A stretch of DNA of 64,000 nt, taken from CAYOEV01 sp964403075. GTDB lineage: Bacteria > Bacteroidota > Bacteroidia > Cytophagales > Cyclobacteriaceae. Location: NCBI GenBank assembly GCA_964403075.1, contig CAYOEV010000004.1:71837-135836 (forward strand), written 5' to 3'. This document shows positions 54,043 to 63,787 of the stretch, in pieces. A program made the position numbers and the translations under genes. Each line of letters begins with the position of its first letter. The stretch's first letter is position 1. The notes below the pieces were generated by a model. It was not told where the DNA came from, made no database searches, and saw only the letters and a program-made list of their open reading frames with translations.

Positions 54043-56475
54043 TTAGAACTGTATTTTGTAAAGGACGTCGGGAAAGAATCCAATTTGATCTACGGTGTTG
54101 ATCTCGTCCGTCACTTCGTTGTATCGACGCACAAATTCGTTGGAGCGATTCGTTATATTCTGGAGGTCGATATAGAATTGGTGCGAAATGTTCTTTCTGG
54201 CACCGTTGATCCTGACCCCAAACTTTACATCCCAGCGGAAGTACTCTCCATAGCGCTGGCTAAAGGCCTGGTCGTCAAATCGTATTTCTCTTCCGGTATT
54301 GGCCCGAGTTGCATCCAGGTCTACCGGAGTAAAAGGCTTGCCACCTGAAGTCGTAAGTCGGGTATCAAAGGTCCAGGCATTTTTTTGCCCTTTGCCAAAT
54401 TTCCATTCCTTACCGAAAAGCACGTTGCCCACGTAGCGGTTGTTAAAAGCGGTGCTTCGGTCGATTCCGTCACTGCCCTTATATCGACTGTTGAAGATGG
54501 AGCCGGTAAGCAACACATAGTAATTGTTGCTAAAAAATTTCTCCACGGTAAGTTCTACCCCTAAATTGGAGCCGGTGCCCTCATTCACAAGCTCACCTTC
54601 CGGTTCAGTAAACACAAAGTTTGCGCCATCGTTGAGTACCGAATAGCTGCTTGGCGCAAGTTCAACGGGTACGTCCAACAACGCCTGGTAATAGGCTTCG
54701 GCTTTGAGGCGCCAGTTGGGCCCGAAGGTTCGATCGTAGCCAACCACATAATGATGGCTTCGGTAGAAGTCCAGATCGTCGTTGATTCTTTCGTACACCC
54801 CGGGGGAGGTCTCCACAGCGAAGAACAGTACCGGTGCAGGGATGCTCTGGGCATGCAGGCCGTACGCCAAAGAGAGCCGCTGATTGGGTCGAAACTGATA
54901 GCTGATGGCTGCACGAGGCTCTAAAGTGGTACTCTCATTCAGCGACGAATGCTGGTTATGCACACCAAAGGTAGTGCTGAGGTCGTCTGTGAGCTTGTAT
55001 TCTGCCTGTCCGTATAGTTGCAACAGGTTGTAGGTTTCGTCCACATCAACGAATGTAACGAAGAAATCGGGCACACCGTCGACGTTGTCGTCCGGGATGT
55101 TGGTCCGATTGTAGCGATCCCGGGTAAAAAATTTTGATTGGTAGATTTCGTTCAGGAAGCCCGTCCGGATCGTCCATCGGGAGTTGAGTTTTAAATTCAG
55201 CGTGCTGGTAAGGGTGTACCGGTTTTCGGTATTTTCCACTTCCGTAGCCCGATACTTCCCAACGACATTGCTGCTTACATCCCGCATCAGGTTGTCTTGC
55301 ACATATTGGTTGTAGTAGGTTGCCCCGGCTACGGAGGTTTCAATAAAGGCGTTTTTACCCAATCGGGTCGTGTTGGTCAAACCGACCAGCCCCAACCCGC
55401 CATCAACAAAGGCATCCACATCCGGGTTGGAAAATAGATCATCTTTGTCAATTTCCTCTCCGAAGAAGTCAATACTGCTCAGCCCCACCATGCCGAATAC
55501 ATCAAAACGACCGAGTTTTTTAGTGCCCAGGCTTACCTTAAAGGCTGCGTCCTGATAGTAGGGGATGGCGCTGGTACCAGTGGCTGCCACAGAGGCGATG
55601 CCATATCGATAGGAGGCCAGGAAAGAGGAATTATTTTCCCTTCTGATCGGGCCTTCGGCCATGAATTCCAGTCCGGTTACCGCCATTTGCCCGGTGAACT
55701 CAAACTTGTCGGTATTTCCTTTGCGAAAGTTGATATCGAACACTGCGGCATTGGCATTTCCATATTCCGATGGAAAGGCACCGGTCAGGAAGTCGGAGGT
55801 ACGGAGCATATTGGTGTTCAGGGCGTTAACGGGCCCGCCGGTAACGCCCAGGGTATTGAAATGGTTGGTAGTTGCCATGGGAATCCCCTCTACCCTCCAC
55901 AACAGGCCGGTAGGGGAGTTGCCCCTTACCACAATGTCGTTTCGGGAGTCGTTCGGCGCACTTACCCCGGCAAAAGAAGTGGCCAGCCTCGACACGTCAT
56001 TCCTGCCTCCGGAAAATCGAAGGGTTTGTTCGAGGTTGAAGGTGCGTGCACTTACCTTGGCCAGCTCGTTGATGGGCTGATCTTTATCTGCGTCGGGGGT
56101 TACCACCACCTCCTGCAGGGTTTCTACCGATTCTTCAAGCTGAATGTTCAGGATTACCTCCTTTCCGGCAGTAATCAGTACGTTCGGGATGGTCACCGAT
56201 TTGTATCCAATGTATTGGACCAACAGGGTTTGCCTACCTACCGGTACGTTTTCCATTCGGAAATATCCGTTTACGTCTGTCACCGTACCAATCAGCGGCT
56301 CACTATCGATCACCTGCACGGTGGCTCCAATCAGCTCGAAGGCCGATTGCGCATCTACCACCCGACCCTTCACCGTCTGGGTCTGGGCCAGGGCATCGAA
56401 CAAAATGAAGACTCCGAGCAACACGCCCAGGATCATCTTGAAAAGAAATGTTTTTAAGGATTCCGAATGTGTCAT
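54043..56475 (-). CDS. TonB-dependent receptor with carboxypeptidase-regulatory-like domain
   Basis: An 810-residue outer-membrane receptor. A signal peptide ends DALAQ. The N-terminal carboxypeptidase-regulatory-like domain (about 32-115) contains VKGRVVDAQSAFELIGATVQ and GYKSVTIPNVLI. The plug domain begins near residue 130. The barrel continues to the C-terminus with a terminal strand ending DVLYKIQF. It imports a ligand through the outer membrane using TonB energy; the ligand is not known. There is no SusD partner. It is divergent from a LytS/LytTR pair. Confidence 0.93.
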   Translation of the reverse strand: MTHSESLKTFLFKMILGVLLGVFILFDALAQTQTVKGRVVDAQSAFELIGATVQVIDSEPLIGTVTDVNGYFRMENVPVGRQTLLVQYIGYKSVTIPNVLITAGKEVILNIQLEESVETLQEVVVTPDADKDQPINELAKVSARTFNLEQTLRFSGGRNDVSRLATSFAGVSAPNDSRNDIVVRGNSPTGLLWRVEGIPMATTNHFNTLGVTGGPVNALNTNMLRTSDFLTGAFPSEYGNANAAVFDINFRKGNTDKFEFTGQMAVTGLEFMAEGPIRRENNSSFLASYRYGIASVAATGTSAIPYYQDAAFKVSLGTKKLGRFDVFGMVGLSSIDFFGEEIDKDDLFSNPDVDAFVDGGLGLVGLTNTTRLGKNAFIETSVAGATYYNQYVQDNLMRDVSSNVVGKYRATEVENTENRYTLTSTLNLKLNSRWTIRTGFLNEIYQSKFFTRDRYNRTNIPDDNVDGVPDFFVTFVDVDETYNLLQLYGQAEYKLTDDLSTTFGVHNQHSSLNESTTLEPRAAISYQFRPNQRLSLAYGLHAQSIPAPVLFFAVETSPGVYERINDDLDFYRSHHYVVGYDRTFGPNWRLKAEAYYQALLDVPVELAPSSYSVLNDGANFVFTEPEGELVNEGTGSNLGVELTVEKFFSNNYYVLLTGSIFNSRYKGSDGIDRSTAFNNRYVGNVLFGKEWKFGKGQKNAWTFDTRLTTSGGKPFTPVDLDATRANTGREIRFDDQAFSQRYGEYFRWDVKFGVRINGARKNISHQFYIDLQNITNRSNEFVRRYNEVTDEINTVDQIGFFPDVLYKIQF

Positions 56476-56688
56476 GATTTACTTTTTTAAGTACGCTTGA
56501 TGGTTCGAATGTACGTGGTGCACGGAGGGACAGAAATGAAAAAAGGGGTAAGGCGAAAAACGGCATGAATCAATAGGGAAAATGGCGCCATGAAGCAGAA
56601 TAGGCCCCCTAAAGCTTGTTTTTTGGCTTCACTCTCCACTTCGACGGTTTCAGGTCAGCTCTTTCCGGCTTCACCGCGTAACGCTGAA

Positions 56689-56718
56689 CCTAAAGGGGGA
56701 AAAAGCCCTACATTTAGG
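56689..56718. promoter_or_regulatory. Inverted repeat before the kinase start
   Basis: CCTAAA (56689-56694) and TTTAGG (56713-56718) form an inverted repeat with an 18-base spacer, ending 2 bases before the ATG at 56721. The sequence TACATTTA (56709-56716) inside it is close to the TAnnTTTG -7 consensus. It may be an operator, or an RNA hairpin that hides the start codon. Confidence 0.4.
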
Positions 56719-56720
56719 GT

Positions 56721-57776
56721 ATGAATGGCTGGAAAATCAAGGAAGTACATGTTCGCTGGCTGGGCATCCCTTTGGTGGCTTTGCTGGCCTACATCTTCAT
56801 TCCCCATCCCGGCGATACGACGGCCCTGCAGAACTACCTGCTTTCCGTGCTGTTCACAACGGTGTACTGGAACGGTGCCGCTTTTATCTTTTTCTTCTTT
56901 CGACGCCAATTTCTGGAAATCCGCCAGACCGTGCGCCGGCTTATTTTTACTTTCCTCGGTCTGACCTTCTGGATGGCTTTTGGCGGAGTGCCTGTGAAAT
57001 TGCTGCTGGGGCAGGATCTGGTGGGATGGAACGAACACCTATATTTCCTTCCGTTTAATATGATCATAGGAGCCATCATAGGTACGCTCTATGAGACGAC
57101 CCATTTCTTCCATCAGTGGAAACATTCCATCCGACAGAATGAGGAGCTGAAAAACCAGCAGATACGCACCCAGTTTGAGGTCCTGCAGAACCAGATGAGC
57201 CCCCATTTTTTGTTCAACTCGCTCAATACGCTCACCACGTTGATCGCCGAAAACCAGGAGAAGGCCATAAGGTTCACCGAGAAGCTCTCGGAAGTGTACC
57301 GCTATATTTTGCACCACAAGAGCCGCGAATTGGTGCGACTGGATGAGGAACTGGCCTTTGCGCGCGCCTATTTCTACCTGCTACAGATGCGCTACCCGGA
57401 CAATGTGAGCCTGGAGGTAGATGTAGATGCAAAGTATTTGAAGGAACATATTGCCCCCCTCACCCTTCAGATGTTGATCGAAAATGCTGTGAAACACAAC
57501 GTGGTTTCAAAGGCGCATCCATTGTCCATTCAGATTTACGTCGACAATGGAGAGTCTATCGTGGTAAAAAACAACCTGCAGCGCAAGCCGGTGTTACCGC
57601 AGTCGACAAAAACCGGTCTGGAAAATATTCAGAAGCGCTATACCTACCTGGGCGATCGCCACATCGACGTGATCACCACGGCGTCTAACTTCATGGTGGC
57701 CATCCCGCTTATTCACCTGGTACCCGAGCAGCAGGCATTGGAGGAAGAAGAAAAGCTGGAAAAGAAAATCGGATGA
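56721..57776 (+). CDS. LytS-type sensor histidine kinase divergent from TonB receptor
   Basis: A 351-residue kinase with four N-terminal helices (about 13-30, 40-62, 75-97, 106-128). The phospho-acceptor is His162 (NQMSPHFLFNSLNTL) and the N-box is QMLIENAVKHNVVS. The G-box TKTGLENIQKRY follows. It overlaps the LytTR regulator by 4 bases. The tail is rich in Glu and Lys (EQQALEEEEKLEKK). The divergent TonB receptor suggests that the pair controls receptor expression. Confidence 0.95.
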   Translation: MNGWKIKEVHVRWLGIPLVALLAYIFIPHPGDTTALQNYLLSVLFTTVYWNGAAFIFFFFRRQFLEIRQTVRRLIFTFLGLTFWMAFGGVPVKLLLGQDLVGWNEHLYFLPFNMIIGAIIGTLYETTHFFHQWKHSIRQNEELKNQQIRTQFEVLQNQMSPHFLFNSLNTLTTLIAENQEKAIRFTEKLSEVYRYILHHKSRELVRLDEELAFARAYFYLLQMRYPDNVSLEVDVDAKYLKEHIAPLTLQMLIENAVKHNVVSKAHPLSIQIYVDNGESIVVKNNLQRKPVLPQSTKTGLENIQKRYTYLGDRHIDVITTASNFMVAIPLIHLVPEQQALEEEEKLEKKIG

Positions 57777-58534
57777 GGGTCATCATCATAGAAGACGAAG
57801 CACCGGCGTTTCGGCGGCTCCAAAAACTACTTGAGGAGCACGACGAATCGATCGAAATCATTGAAGTGCTCGACAGTGTGGAAGACAGCGTTAAATGGCT
57901 ACAAAACCACCAGCAGCCGGATCTGATCTTTTCGGATATCCAGTTGAGCGATGGCATCAGTTTTGAAATATACGAGCAGGTGAAGCTGTCGACCCCGGTC
58001 ATTTTTACCACGGCTTTTGACGAATACATGCTCAAGGCCTTTCGGGTCAACAGCATCGACTACCTGCTCAAACCGATCAAGCCGGAAGAGCTACAGCAGG
58101 CCATCCAAAAATACCGCGACCTTTACGCACAGAATGCCCTGCCCCGGCAAGACTTGGGCGATCTTCTGCAGCAGGTACAGTTGAACGGTCAGCAGTACAA
58201 AAGTCGCTTTTTGGTTAAGCAGGGAGATCGGTTGCTGTCGGTAGAAACCGACCAGATTGCCTATTTCATGACCCGCCATGGGGTTGTACACCTCGTGACG
58301 AATGAGAACAAAAAATACCTGATGGATCAGTCGCTGGACGTTCTGATGTCTCAGCTCAATCCTCAAAGATTCTTCAGGGTCAATCGTCAGTTTATCGTGC
58401 ATTTCCCTTCGATCGTTACAGTGCATCGCTACCACAAGGGCAAGCTTTTGGTAGATCTTAAACCCAAACCAATGGATGATTTGGTGGTGAGTGCAGAAAA
58501 GTCCAGTGAGTTGAAAGAGTGGCTGGATCACTAA
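57773..58534 (+). CDS. LytTR-type response regulator
   Basis: A 253-residue regulator. The receiver domain has Asp55 in LIFSDIQLSDG, then FTTAFDEYMLKAFRVNS and DYLLKPIKPEE. The LytTR domain (about 150-253) includes YFMTRHGVVHLVTNENK and FFRVNRQFIVHFPSIVTVHR. It overlaps the kinase gene by 4 bases, and its end overlaps the convergent GT39-like gene by 4 bases. Confidence 0.95.
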   Translation: MRVIIIEDEAPAFRRLQKLLEEHDESIEIIEVLDSVEDSVKWLQNHQQPDLIFSDIQLSDGISFEIYEQVKLSTPVIFTTAFDEYMLKAFRVNSIDYLLKPIKPEELQQAIQKYRDLYAQNALPRQDLGDLLQQVQLNGQQYKSRFLVKQGDRLLSVETDQIAYFMTRHGVVHLVTNENKKYLMDQSLDVLMSQLNPQRFFRVNRQFIVHFPSIVTVHRYHKGKLLVDLKPKPMDDLVVSAEKSSELKEWLDH

Positions 58535-60186
58535 AGGTCTGTTTCCCTTTTGTAAAAGGCAAAGCCTCCTTTTTCATAGAGCAGTTTCAGGTCGTCGAAA
58601 GGCTGGATGTGCCGCTTCTTGTGTCGCTGAATGACCACATACACGGGTTTGTCGATGTATCCCTGGAGCAGCCATTGTTCGTTCAGGCTTTTCGGGTCGG
58701 TCCAGGGTAGCTTTCTTGCATAAAAATGATCCGCATAGCTCTTGAATTTGTAAGTGAGTATGTAGACATCTTCTCCCTGCACAGATTTGTAAAAATCAAT
58801 GGCCGGACCCTGGGTGTACCGCTCTACTTTAGGCACTACGAAAAAGGCGTACCATGACAAGGTAAAGCCGACCAGCAGGGCATTGAATGTTAGGCCATGC
58901 AGCAGTTGCTTTTTACGGTAAAACAAGTAGGTGACTACCAGCGCTAATAAAAAAATAACACCGCCGAGCCATTCCCAACCCAGCATAGGTACGTCGATAG
59001 AAAAGGCTAACTGTTCAAATTTGCCCCCGAGTGGGGGCATTAGCCAATCCTTTCGAATCAATAAAACCGGCAAGGCCGTTAGTGCAAGTCCGAAGATTGC
59101 ACCAACGGTCAATAATGTAACGAGTACCCACTGGGGAGGTCGTTGGTTTTTCACGACCCAATCATACACCTGCAAGGTGGCCAGGAACGACAAAGGCAGG
59201 TAGGCCATGGAGGAATAATGTACAATTTTGGTGGTAACGATGGTAAACAGAATCATCACCACCCAGAAGAGCATACGCATCCATTGGGCGAACCGGATAG
59301 GCACTTCGTCGGGTGATTTATGCCGGATGAGTCGCGGTAGCGCAAAAATGGAAATGGGCACACAGCCAACGGCAACTACCACAAAGTGGTACAGGAGAAA
59401 CTGCTGGTGGCCAGCTACCGGATTCAGGAAAAGATCGATTTGGTAACGGATGAAGGCTACCAAAAACCACGGTCCGGACACGACCAGATCGTACCCAAAC
59501 CAGGCACCGGACACCAATAGCACCACAAGAGCAAAAAGGAAGACATGGTAAAGGCTGGCCACAGGTCTGAATCTTTTAAATATCCAGTAGGTCAGGAAAG
59601 TCAATAAAGGAATAAGTAAACCTACAGGACCCTTGGTGAGGACCGCCAAACCTGTAAACAAGCCGGCCAGTAGCGCATGTTTGGTCTGATTGATATTTTC
59701 TTCAATGACCCGGATCAGGAAGAACAGGCCTAAAAAAATAAAAAGATTGAAAACCGGATCGATGATGCCCGAACGAAAGTACACATGAGGCAGTAGGGAG
59801 CCGATGTACAGCAAAGCCCAGATCATCCCAAAGAGGGTATTGAAATACCGCTTTCCGATACGAAAAATGACCAGCAATGTACCAATGCCACATAAGGCAT
59901 TGGGTAAACGGGCTGCAAATTCGTTAACTCCAAATGCATGCATGCTCAATGCCTGCATCCAAAAGAAAAGTGGCGGCTTTTCCCAGAAGCGCACATAGTT
60001 GATCATTACATGGAAGTAATCGCCCGTGACGATCATTTCTCGTGCACTTTCGGCAAAGTTGATTTCATCCCAGTCGAACAGATGCGTTTGACTCAGAAAT
60101 GGCAAAAAGAAGAGCGCACCCAATGCGACCAGCAGCCATTCCTGGTATTTAAAATCTTTTCTGAATGGTATGATCAGCCAATCCAT
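58531..60186 (-). CDS. GT39/ArnT-like membrane glycosyltransferase
   Basis: A 551-residue polytopic protein from ATG 60186, which follows the upstream gene by 4 bases; a longer in-frame start would overlap that gene. It has about ten membrane helices and an early acidic loop FDWDEINFAESAREMIVTGD, like the DE motif of GT39/GT83 transferases that use polyprenyl-phosphate sugars. The C-terminal soluble part is short. Probably acts on lipid A or a surface glycan. Confidence 0.9.
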   Translation of the reverse strand: MDWLIIPFRKDFKYQEWLLVALGALFFLPFLSQTHLFDWDEINFAESAREMIVTGDYFHVMINYVRFWEKPPLFFWMQALSMHAFGVNEFAARLPNALCGIGTLLVIFRIGKRYFNTLFGMIWALLYIGSLLPHVYFRSGIIDPVFNLFIFLGLFFLIRVIEENINQTKHALLAGLFTGLAVLTKGPVGLLIPLLTFLTYWIFKRFRPVASLYHVFLFALVVLLVSGAWFGYDLVVSGPWFLVAFIRYQIDLFLNPVAGHQQFLLYHFVVVAVGCVPISIFALPRLIRHKSPDEVPIRFAQWMRMLFWVVMILFTIVTTKIVHYSSMAYLPLSFLATLQVYDWVVKNQRPPQWVLVTLLTVGAIFGLALTALPVLLIRKDWLMPPLGGKFEQLAFSIDVPMLGWEWLGGVIFLLALVVTYLFYRKKQLLHGLTFNALLVGFTLSWYAFFVVPKVERYTQGPAIDFYKSVQGEDVYILTYKFKSYADHFYARKLPWTDPKSLNEQWLLQGYIDKPVYVVIQRHKKRHIQPFDDLKLLYEKGGFAFYKRETDL

Positions 60187-60190
60187 GCCC

Positions 60191-60928
60191 TTAATCCAAC
60201 AAAGACCATTTGAAGCCCAACCGATGGAAGAAGTAGCGGATGGAAACGCCCAACACGCCAAATCCGTATTTCATGCTGCGCGTAAAGTTGATGCTGGAGG
60301 CTTCCTCGAAATATTTGGTCGGGCAGGTGATTTCTGCAATTTCAAAGCCTTTACCAAAAATCTGTGCGATGGCCTGGTTGTCGAAGATGAAGTCGTCGGA
60401 ATTGCGCTCATAGCCAATGGCTTCCAGGCACCGTCGGGAGTAGGCGCGGTAGCCGGTATGGTACTCTGCCAGTTTTTGGTTCATCAGCAGGTTTTGGGTA
60501 AAGGTAAGAAACCGGTTGGCTACGTATTTGTAGAGGGGCATACCCCCTTTCAGCGCACCCTTGCCCAGGATGCGTGAGCCAAACACGACATCATAGAGGT
60601 CGTTGCCAATGATAGAGGTCATTGCTATGATGAGTTTTGGGGTGTATTGGTAATCCGGGTGCAACATAATCACGATGTCTGCTCCCAGCTCCAGGGCCTT
60701 GTTGTAACAGGTTTTTTGGTTACCCCCGTAGCCACGATTTTCCTCGTGTTTGATCACGTGTTTTATGCCGAGTTTTTTCGCAATCTCAATGGTTTCATCC
60801 GGACTGTTGTCATCTACCAATACCACATCATCCACGATGTCAAAAGGGATTTCGTGGTAGGTTTTTTCCAGGGTGGGCGCAGCCTTGTAGGCCGGAAGTA
60901 CGACAACGACTTTTTGGTTGTTAAACAC
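60191..60928 (-). CDS. Glycosyltransferase family 2 (polyprenol-phosphate sugar synthase-like)
   Basis: A 245-residue GT-A fold enzyme with a GTG start. The nucleotide-sugar site is VLPAYKAAPTLEKTY, then VDDNSPDETIEIAKKLG. The DxD-like motif is IVIMLHPDYQYTP. It has no membrane helices except a possible C-terminal hydrophobic stretch. It likely makes the lipid-linked sugar donor for the GT39-like enzyme that follows directly in the operon. Confidence 0.92.
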   Translation of the reverse strand: MFNNQKVVVVLPAYKAAPTLEKTYHEIPFDIVDDVVLVDDNSPDETIEIAKKLGIKHVIKHEENRGYGGNQKTCYNKALELGADIVIMLHPDYQYTPKLIIAMTSIIGNDLYDVVFGSRILGKGALKGGMPLYKYVANRFLTFTQNLLMNQKLAEYHTGYRAYSRRCLEAIGYERNSDDFIFDNQAIAQIFGKGFEIAEITCPTKYFEEASSINFTRSMKYGFGVLGVSIRYFFHRLGFKWSLLD

Positions 60929-61128
60929 TTAGACAGGGTTTGCTTAAAAATAGTAAAGTTAGCGTGGTAAATGTATAAATAGGTAACTGGCGTAATGGCG
61001 TGTTTAGTTTTTTGCCTTCAGCATGCTGCCATTGAAAGTTCCGGCTGGCCCCTCCAACCAAACAGGCAGGCGTTTGGGATTTTAATATCCGATAAGTGGA
61101 AATTACGAGGTAAGAATGGGTCCCTTTT

Positions 61129-62520
61129 CTAATCTACTTCCCCTCTCACCAACTTTCCCTTCTTGATTACCGCACGTATTTTGGTAAGGTGTTCAATATT
61201 TTCCAGTGGGTTGGCTTTTACTAAGAGGAGGTCGCCCAGTTTCCCCACTTCCACTGAACCGTAACTATTCAGGTAATCAAAGAATTCCGGACCTCGGATC
61301 ACCGAGCTTTGGAGGGCTTCTGCCGGGCTGAAACCGGCCGCCACCAGTTCCCTCAACTCACCGTGTAAAGCTTCGCCTGGATAAACAAATGAATTGTAAG
61401 GTCCGCAATCAGAACCCGCCAGGACGGGCACCCCGGCTTCTTTCATGCCTAAAACCATTTTTTGACTTTGGTTGAGCATGTCCATTCGGCCCTCGGCACC
61501 TGCTGCGCCGGCACGCCGGGCAGACGCCACGCGGCCTTCATAAGCTCGCCGTATACCTGCTGGAATAGCTTTGAGCAGTGAATCGTCTGAATGGTCATCC
61601 AGGTAGAGGTTGCCCAGTACTTTTCCAATGTAGAAGGTAGGCGTGATGTAGCATTGTTTTTCGGCCAGCAGGGCGAACAATGCACTTGCTGTTTCCACAT
61701 CATACGTATCCACCAGGTCGGATAGGATGCCATATCCGCGACCTAGCGCGGTGAGGCTGTCTTCTTTGGCGGAGCAACCTTTGAGCACGTAATAGGTGTG
61801 CTCCGTACCCGTCAACCCTCGTTGTATGGCCTCTCTTAAATAGGCAGCCATGGGCATGTGGCCGGTGGTTTTATAGCCCCGGCGTGTGGCCTCTTCGATG
61901 ATGCGATAATAAATCTGTGGGGCAAGGCTGTAGTCATACAGTTTGACATAGTCGACCTCCAGTTTTTCGAGAGAATCTAGGGCGGCCTGCACCGCACGGT
62001 CACTGTCTACCGCAATCGAGCCCGGCCAGGCCCGACCCGGACCATCCAGCTTAGGTCCGGAAGTAAATAGGGTGGGTCCTTCCAGGTCTCCTTTATCAAT
62101 GGCCTCCCGCCATTCCAGCACCGATGGGGTGATATCGCCTCCGGCGTCCCGAACGGTGGTAACGCCATAGTCGAGATACAGCGGCAGCAGGTCTTTGTTT
62201 TCGTTGATTAGGGTGTCGCCTCCGCGAAAATGCACGTGGTTGTCCCAAAGACCCGGCAGTAGGTAGTGTCCGCTACCATCGATGATTTGCCTGGCCGAGA
62301 AGTCCATCGCATTTGCATTTTCCACGTAGGCGATGCTGTCTCCACGGATGGCTACATCTTTTTTCTCAAGAATGCGTCCGTTGGCTACATCCACCACATT
62401 GACGTTGGTGATGAGTAGGGTAACAGAATGAGTGCCTACCGGCTGGCAGCCCCAAAGGATCAGGAGCAAGCAAGCGATCTGGCCGTTAACGGATGAAATA
62501 AACTTTTTGAATTTTTCCAT
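61129..62520 (-). CDS. Amidohydrolase-family lipoprotein
   Basis: A 463-residue metal-dependent hydrolase from the ATG at 62520, which gives a lipoprotein signal (LLLILWGC). Metal ligands are visible: HxH in WDNHVHF, Lys in DYVKLYDY (probably carboxylated), His in TTGHMP and TEHTYY, and Asp in LAGSDCGPYN. The family includes imidazolonepropionase- and prolidase-like enzymes. Substrate unknown. It overlaps the end of the upstream gene by 35 bases. A longer in-frame start (62586) would put 22 residues before the signal. Confidence 0.9.
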   Translation of the reverse strand: MEKFKKFISSVNGQIACLLLILWGCQPVGTHSVTLLITNVNVVDVANGRILEKKDVAIRGDSIAYVENANAMDFSARQIIDGSGHYLLPGLWDNHVHFRGGDTLINENKDLLPLYLDYGVTTVRDAGGDITPSVLEWREAIDKGDLEGPTLFTSGPKLDGPGRAWPGSIAVDSDRAVQAALDSLEKLEVDYVKLYDYSLAPQIYYRIIEEATRRGYKTTGHMPMAAYLREAIQRGLTGTEHTYYVLKGCSAKEDSLTALGRGYGILSDLVDTYDVETASALFALLAEKQCYITPTFYIGKVLGNLYLDDHSDDSLLKAIPAGIRRAYEGRVASARRAGAAGAEGRMDMLNQSQKMVLGMKEAGVPVLAGSDCGPYNSFVYPGEALHGELRELVAAGFSPAEALQSSVIRGPEFFDYLNSYGSVEVGKLGDLLLVKANPLENIEHLTKIRAVIKKGKLVRGEVD

Positions 62521-63679
62521 TTTCCACATAATAAATGGCGGTTGCCCTGGCGGTGCCCCCGTTGGGAAGCCCGGTGATGAATTCATGGTCTATGACGTAG
62601 TTTTCATATACCTCCCGGTGTACCAGTTCGCAATTGAGATCGGGGGCATTTTCAAATAACAGTGCATAACGGGGTCGCATGGCTGCCTTTCCCTGCAACC
62701 CCTGCGTGTCGGGGAAATTGTAAATGGTTACTTCCTCGGCATAGGGTGCCATAAAAGCGTCGATATCGCCCCGGTTGTAAGCTACCAGTTGCGCCTGGGC
62801 AAGCTCCGCCGGACTCATGGGCGCGTTCGCGTCTCGCGCAACCAGGGCAATCTGCTGGCCTGAAGGACTGACCGCCATACGGGTGATGGTGCCCAGGTTG
62901 TCCAGTTGTTGCACCTGTTGCCAACGGGTCGATTGTCCGACGACGTAGGCGTAGAGTTCATTTCCGCGGGCAGAAAGGAGCGTCTGGCTATTGAGCCAGG
63001 TCATGTCTTCGATTCCTTCGAGGGTTTCCGCCAGGGGTGCGGTGTCGCCGGTGAGGGGGTCGTAGGCACGCACCACCCAGGGCCTTTCGGACCTATCCAC
63101 GAAACTGACACGCTTCGAGTCGGGGATATGCAACAGGGTACGACCGGGCGTATTGGTCAGGATTTCCGCGGTCTGGTTTTTGAGATCGATAAGCTGCAGG
63201 GTCGCCGGGTTGCCCAGTACAAAGGCCAGCATGCGGCCTTCGTCCAGCCAAACATGGTAGCCGATCTTGACGTACGGGATCAGAAGGTCAGGAGATTCTC
63301 CTTCCACGGGGTAGCGGTACAGGAGCTGCCGTCCATCGGTTTCCAGGCGCACAGCAGATAGCGCTGCCTGACCGGGAATAGGGGTGGGGGAATATTCGCT
63401 ACCCGGCGTTTCACTGAGAAAAGATTTTTCCCCTGTTTGGAGATCTACACGTACAATATCCGTCTGACCTTCCCGGGTGCCGGTGTAAAACAGGTGTTGC
63501 CCATCCGGGGCGAAGTGGGGTTGGTTGTCATAGCCCGGGTTCTGGCTTATGTTGGTAAGGTTCTGGATCGTAATGGCTGAAGACGTGACGTTGATGTCAC
63601 CAATGTAAATGTCTGTGTCGAGCTGAGCACTGGCGCTACAAACAAAGAGGAGACAGGCAGGTAGGAGTAATGGGTGCAT
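62486..63679 (-). CDS. Secreted TolB-like propeller fused to a C-terminal NTF2/SnoaL domain
   Basis: A 397-residue protein from ATG 63679 (signal MHPLLLPACLLFVCSASAQ). Residues about 35-280 are PD40/TolB-type propeller blades (NQPHFAPDGQHLFYTGTREG, FLSETPGSEYSPTPIPG). The C-terminal about 115 residues are an NTF2/SnoaL-like domain: QLVAYNRGDIDAFMAPYAEE and TARATAIYYVENGKIQKVYF. NTF2-like domains of this kind hold small ligands or are isomerase-like. The combination is unusual. It overlaps the amidohydrolase gene by 35 bases, so they likely act together. Confidence 0.8.
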   Translation of the reverse strand: MHPLLLPACLLFVCSASAQLDTDIYIGDINVTSSAITIQNLTNISQNPGYDNQPHFAPDGQHLFYTGTREGQTDIVRVDLQTGEKSFLSETPGSEYSPTPIPGQAALSAVRLETDGRQLLYRYPVEGESPDLLIPYVKIGYHVWLDEGRMLAFVLGNPATLQLIDLKNQTAEILTNTPGRTLLHIPDSKRVSFVDRSERPWVVRAYDPLTGDTAPLAETLEGIEDMTWLNSQTLLSARGNELYAYVVGQSTRWQQVQQLDNLGTITRMAVSPSGQQIALVARDANAPMSPAELAQAQLVAYNRGDIDAFMAPYAEEVTIYNFPDTQGLQGKAAMRPRYALLFENAPDLNCELVHREVYENYVIDHEFITGLPNGGTARATAIYYVENGKIQKVYFIR

Positions 63680-63787
63680 GGAATAAATTTTATACAATTT
63701 AACCATTTTACCGGGTCATATTGGCCTTAGTGCCGCGAATTGAGAGGGGGACGAGGTGGTCTTAAAAATTCCGGTACCTGTATTATC

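Noticed and set aside
61058..61077. CCAAAC/GTTTGG hairpin as terminator
   Set aside because: Neither strand has a T run directly after the stem on the side where the genes would need it.
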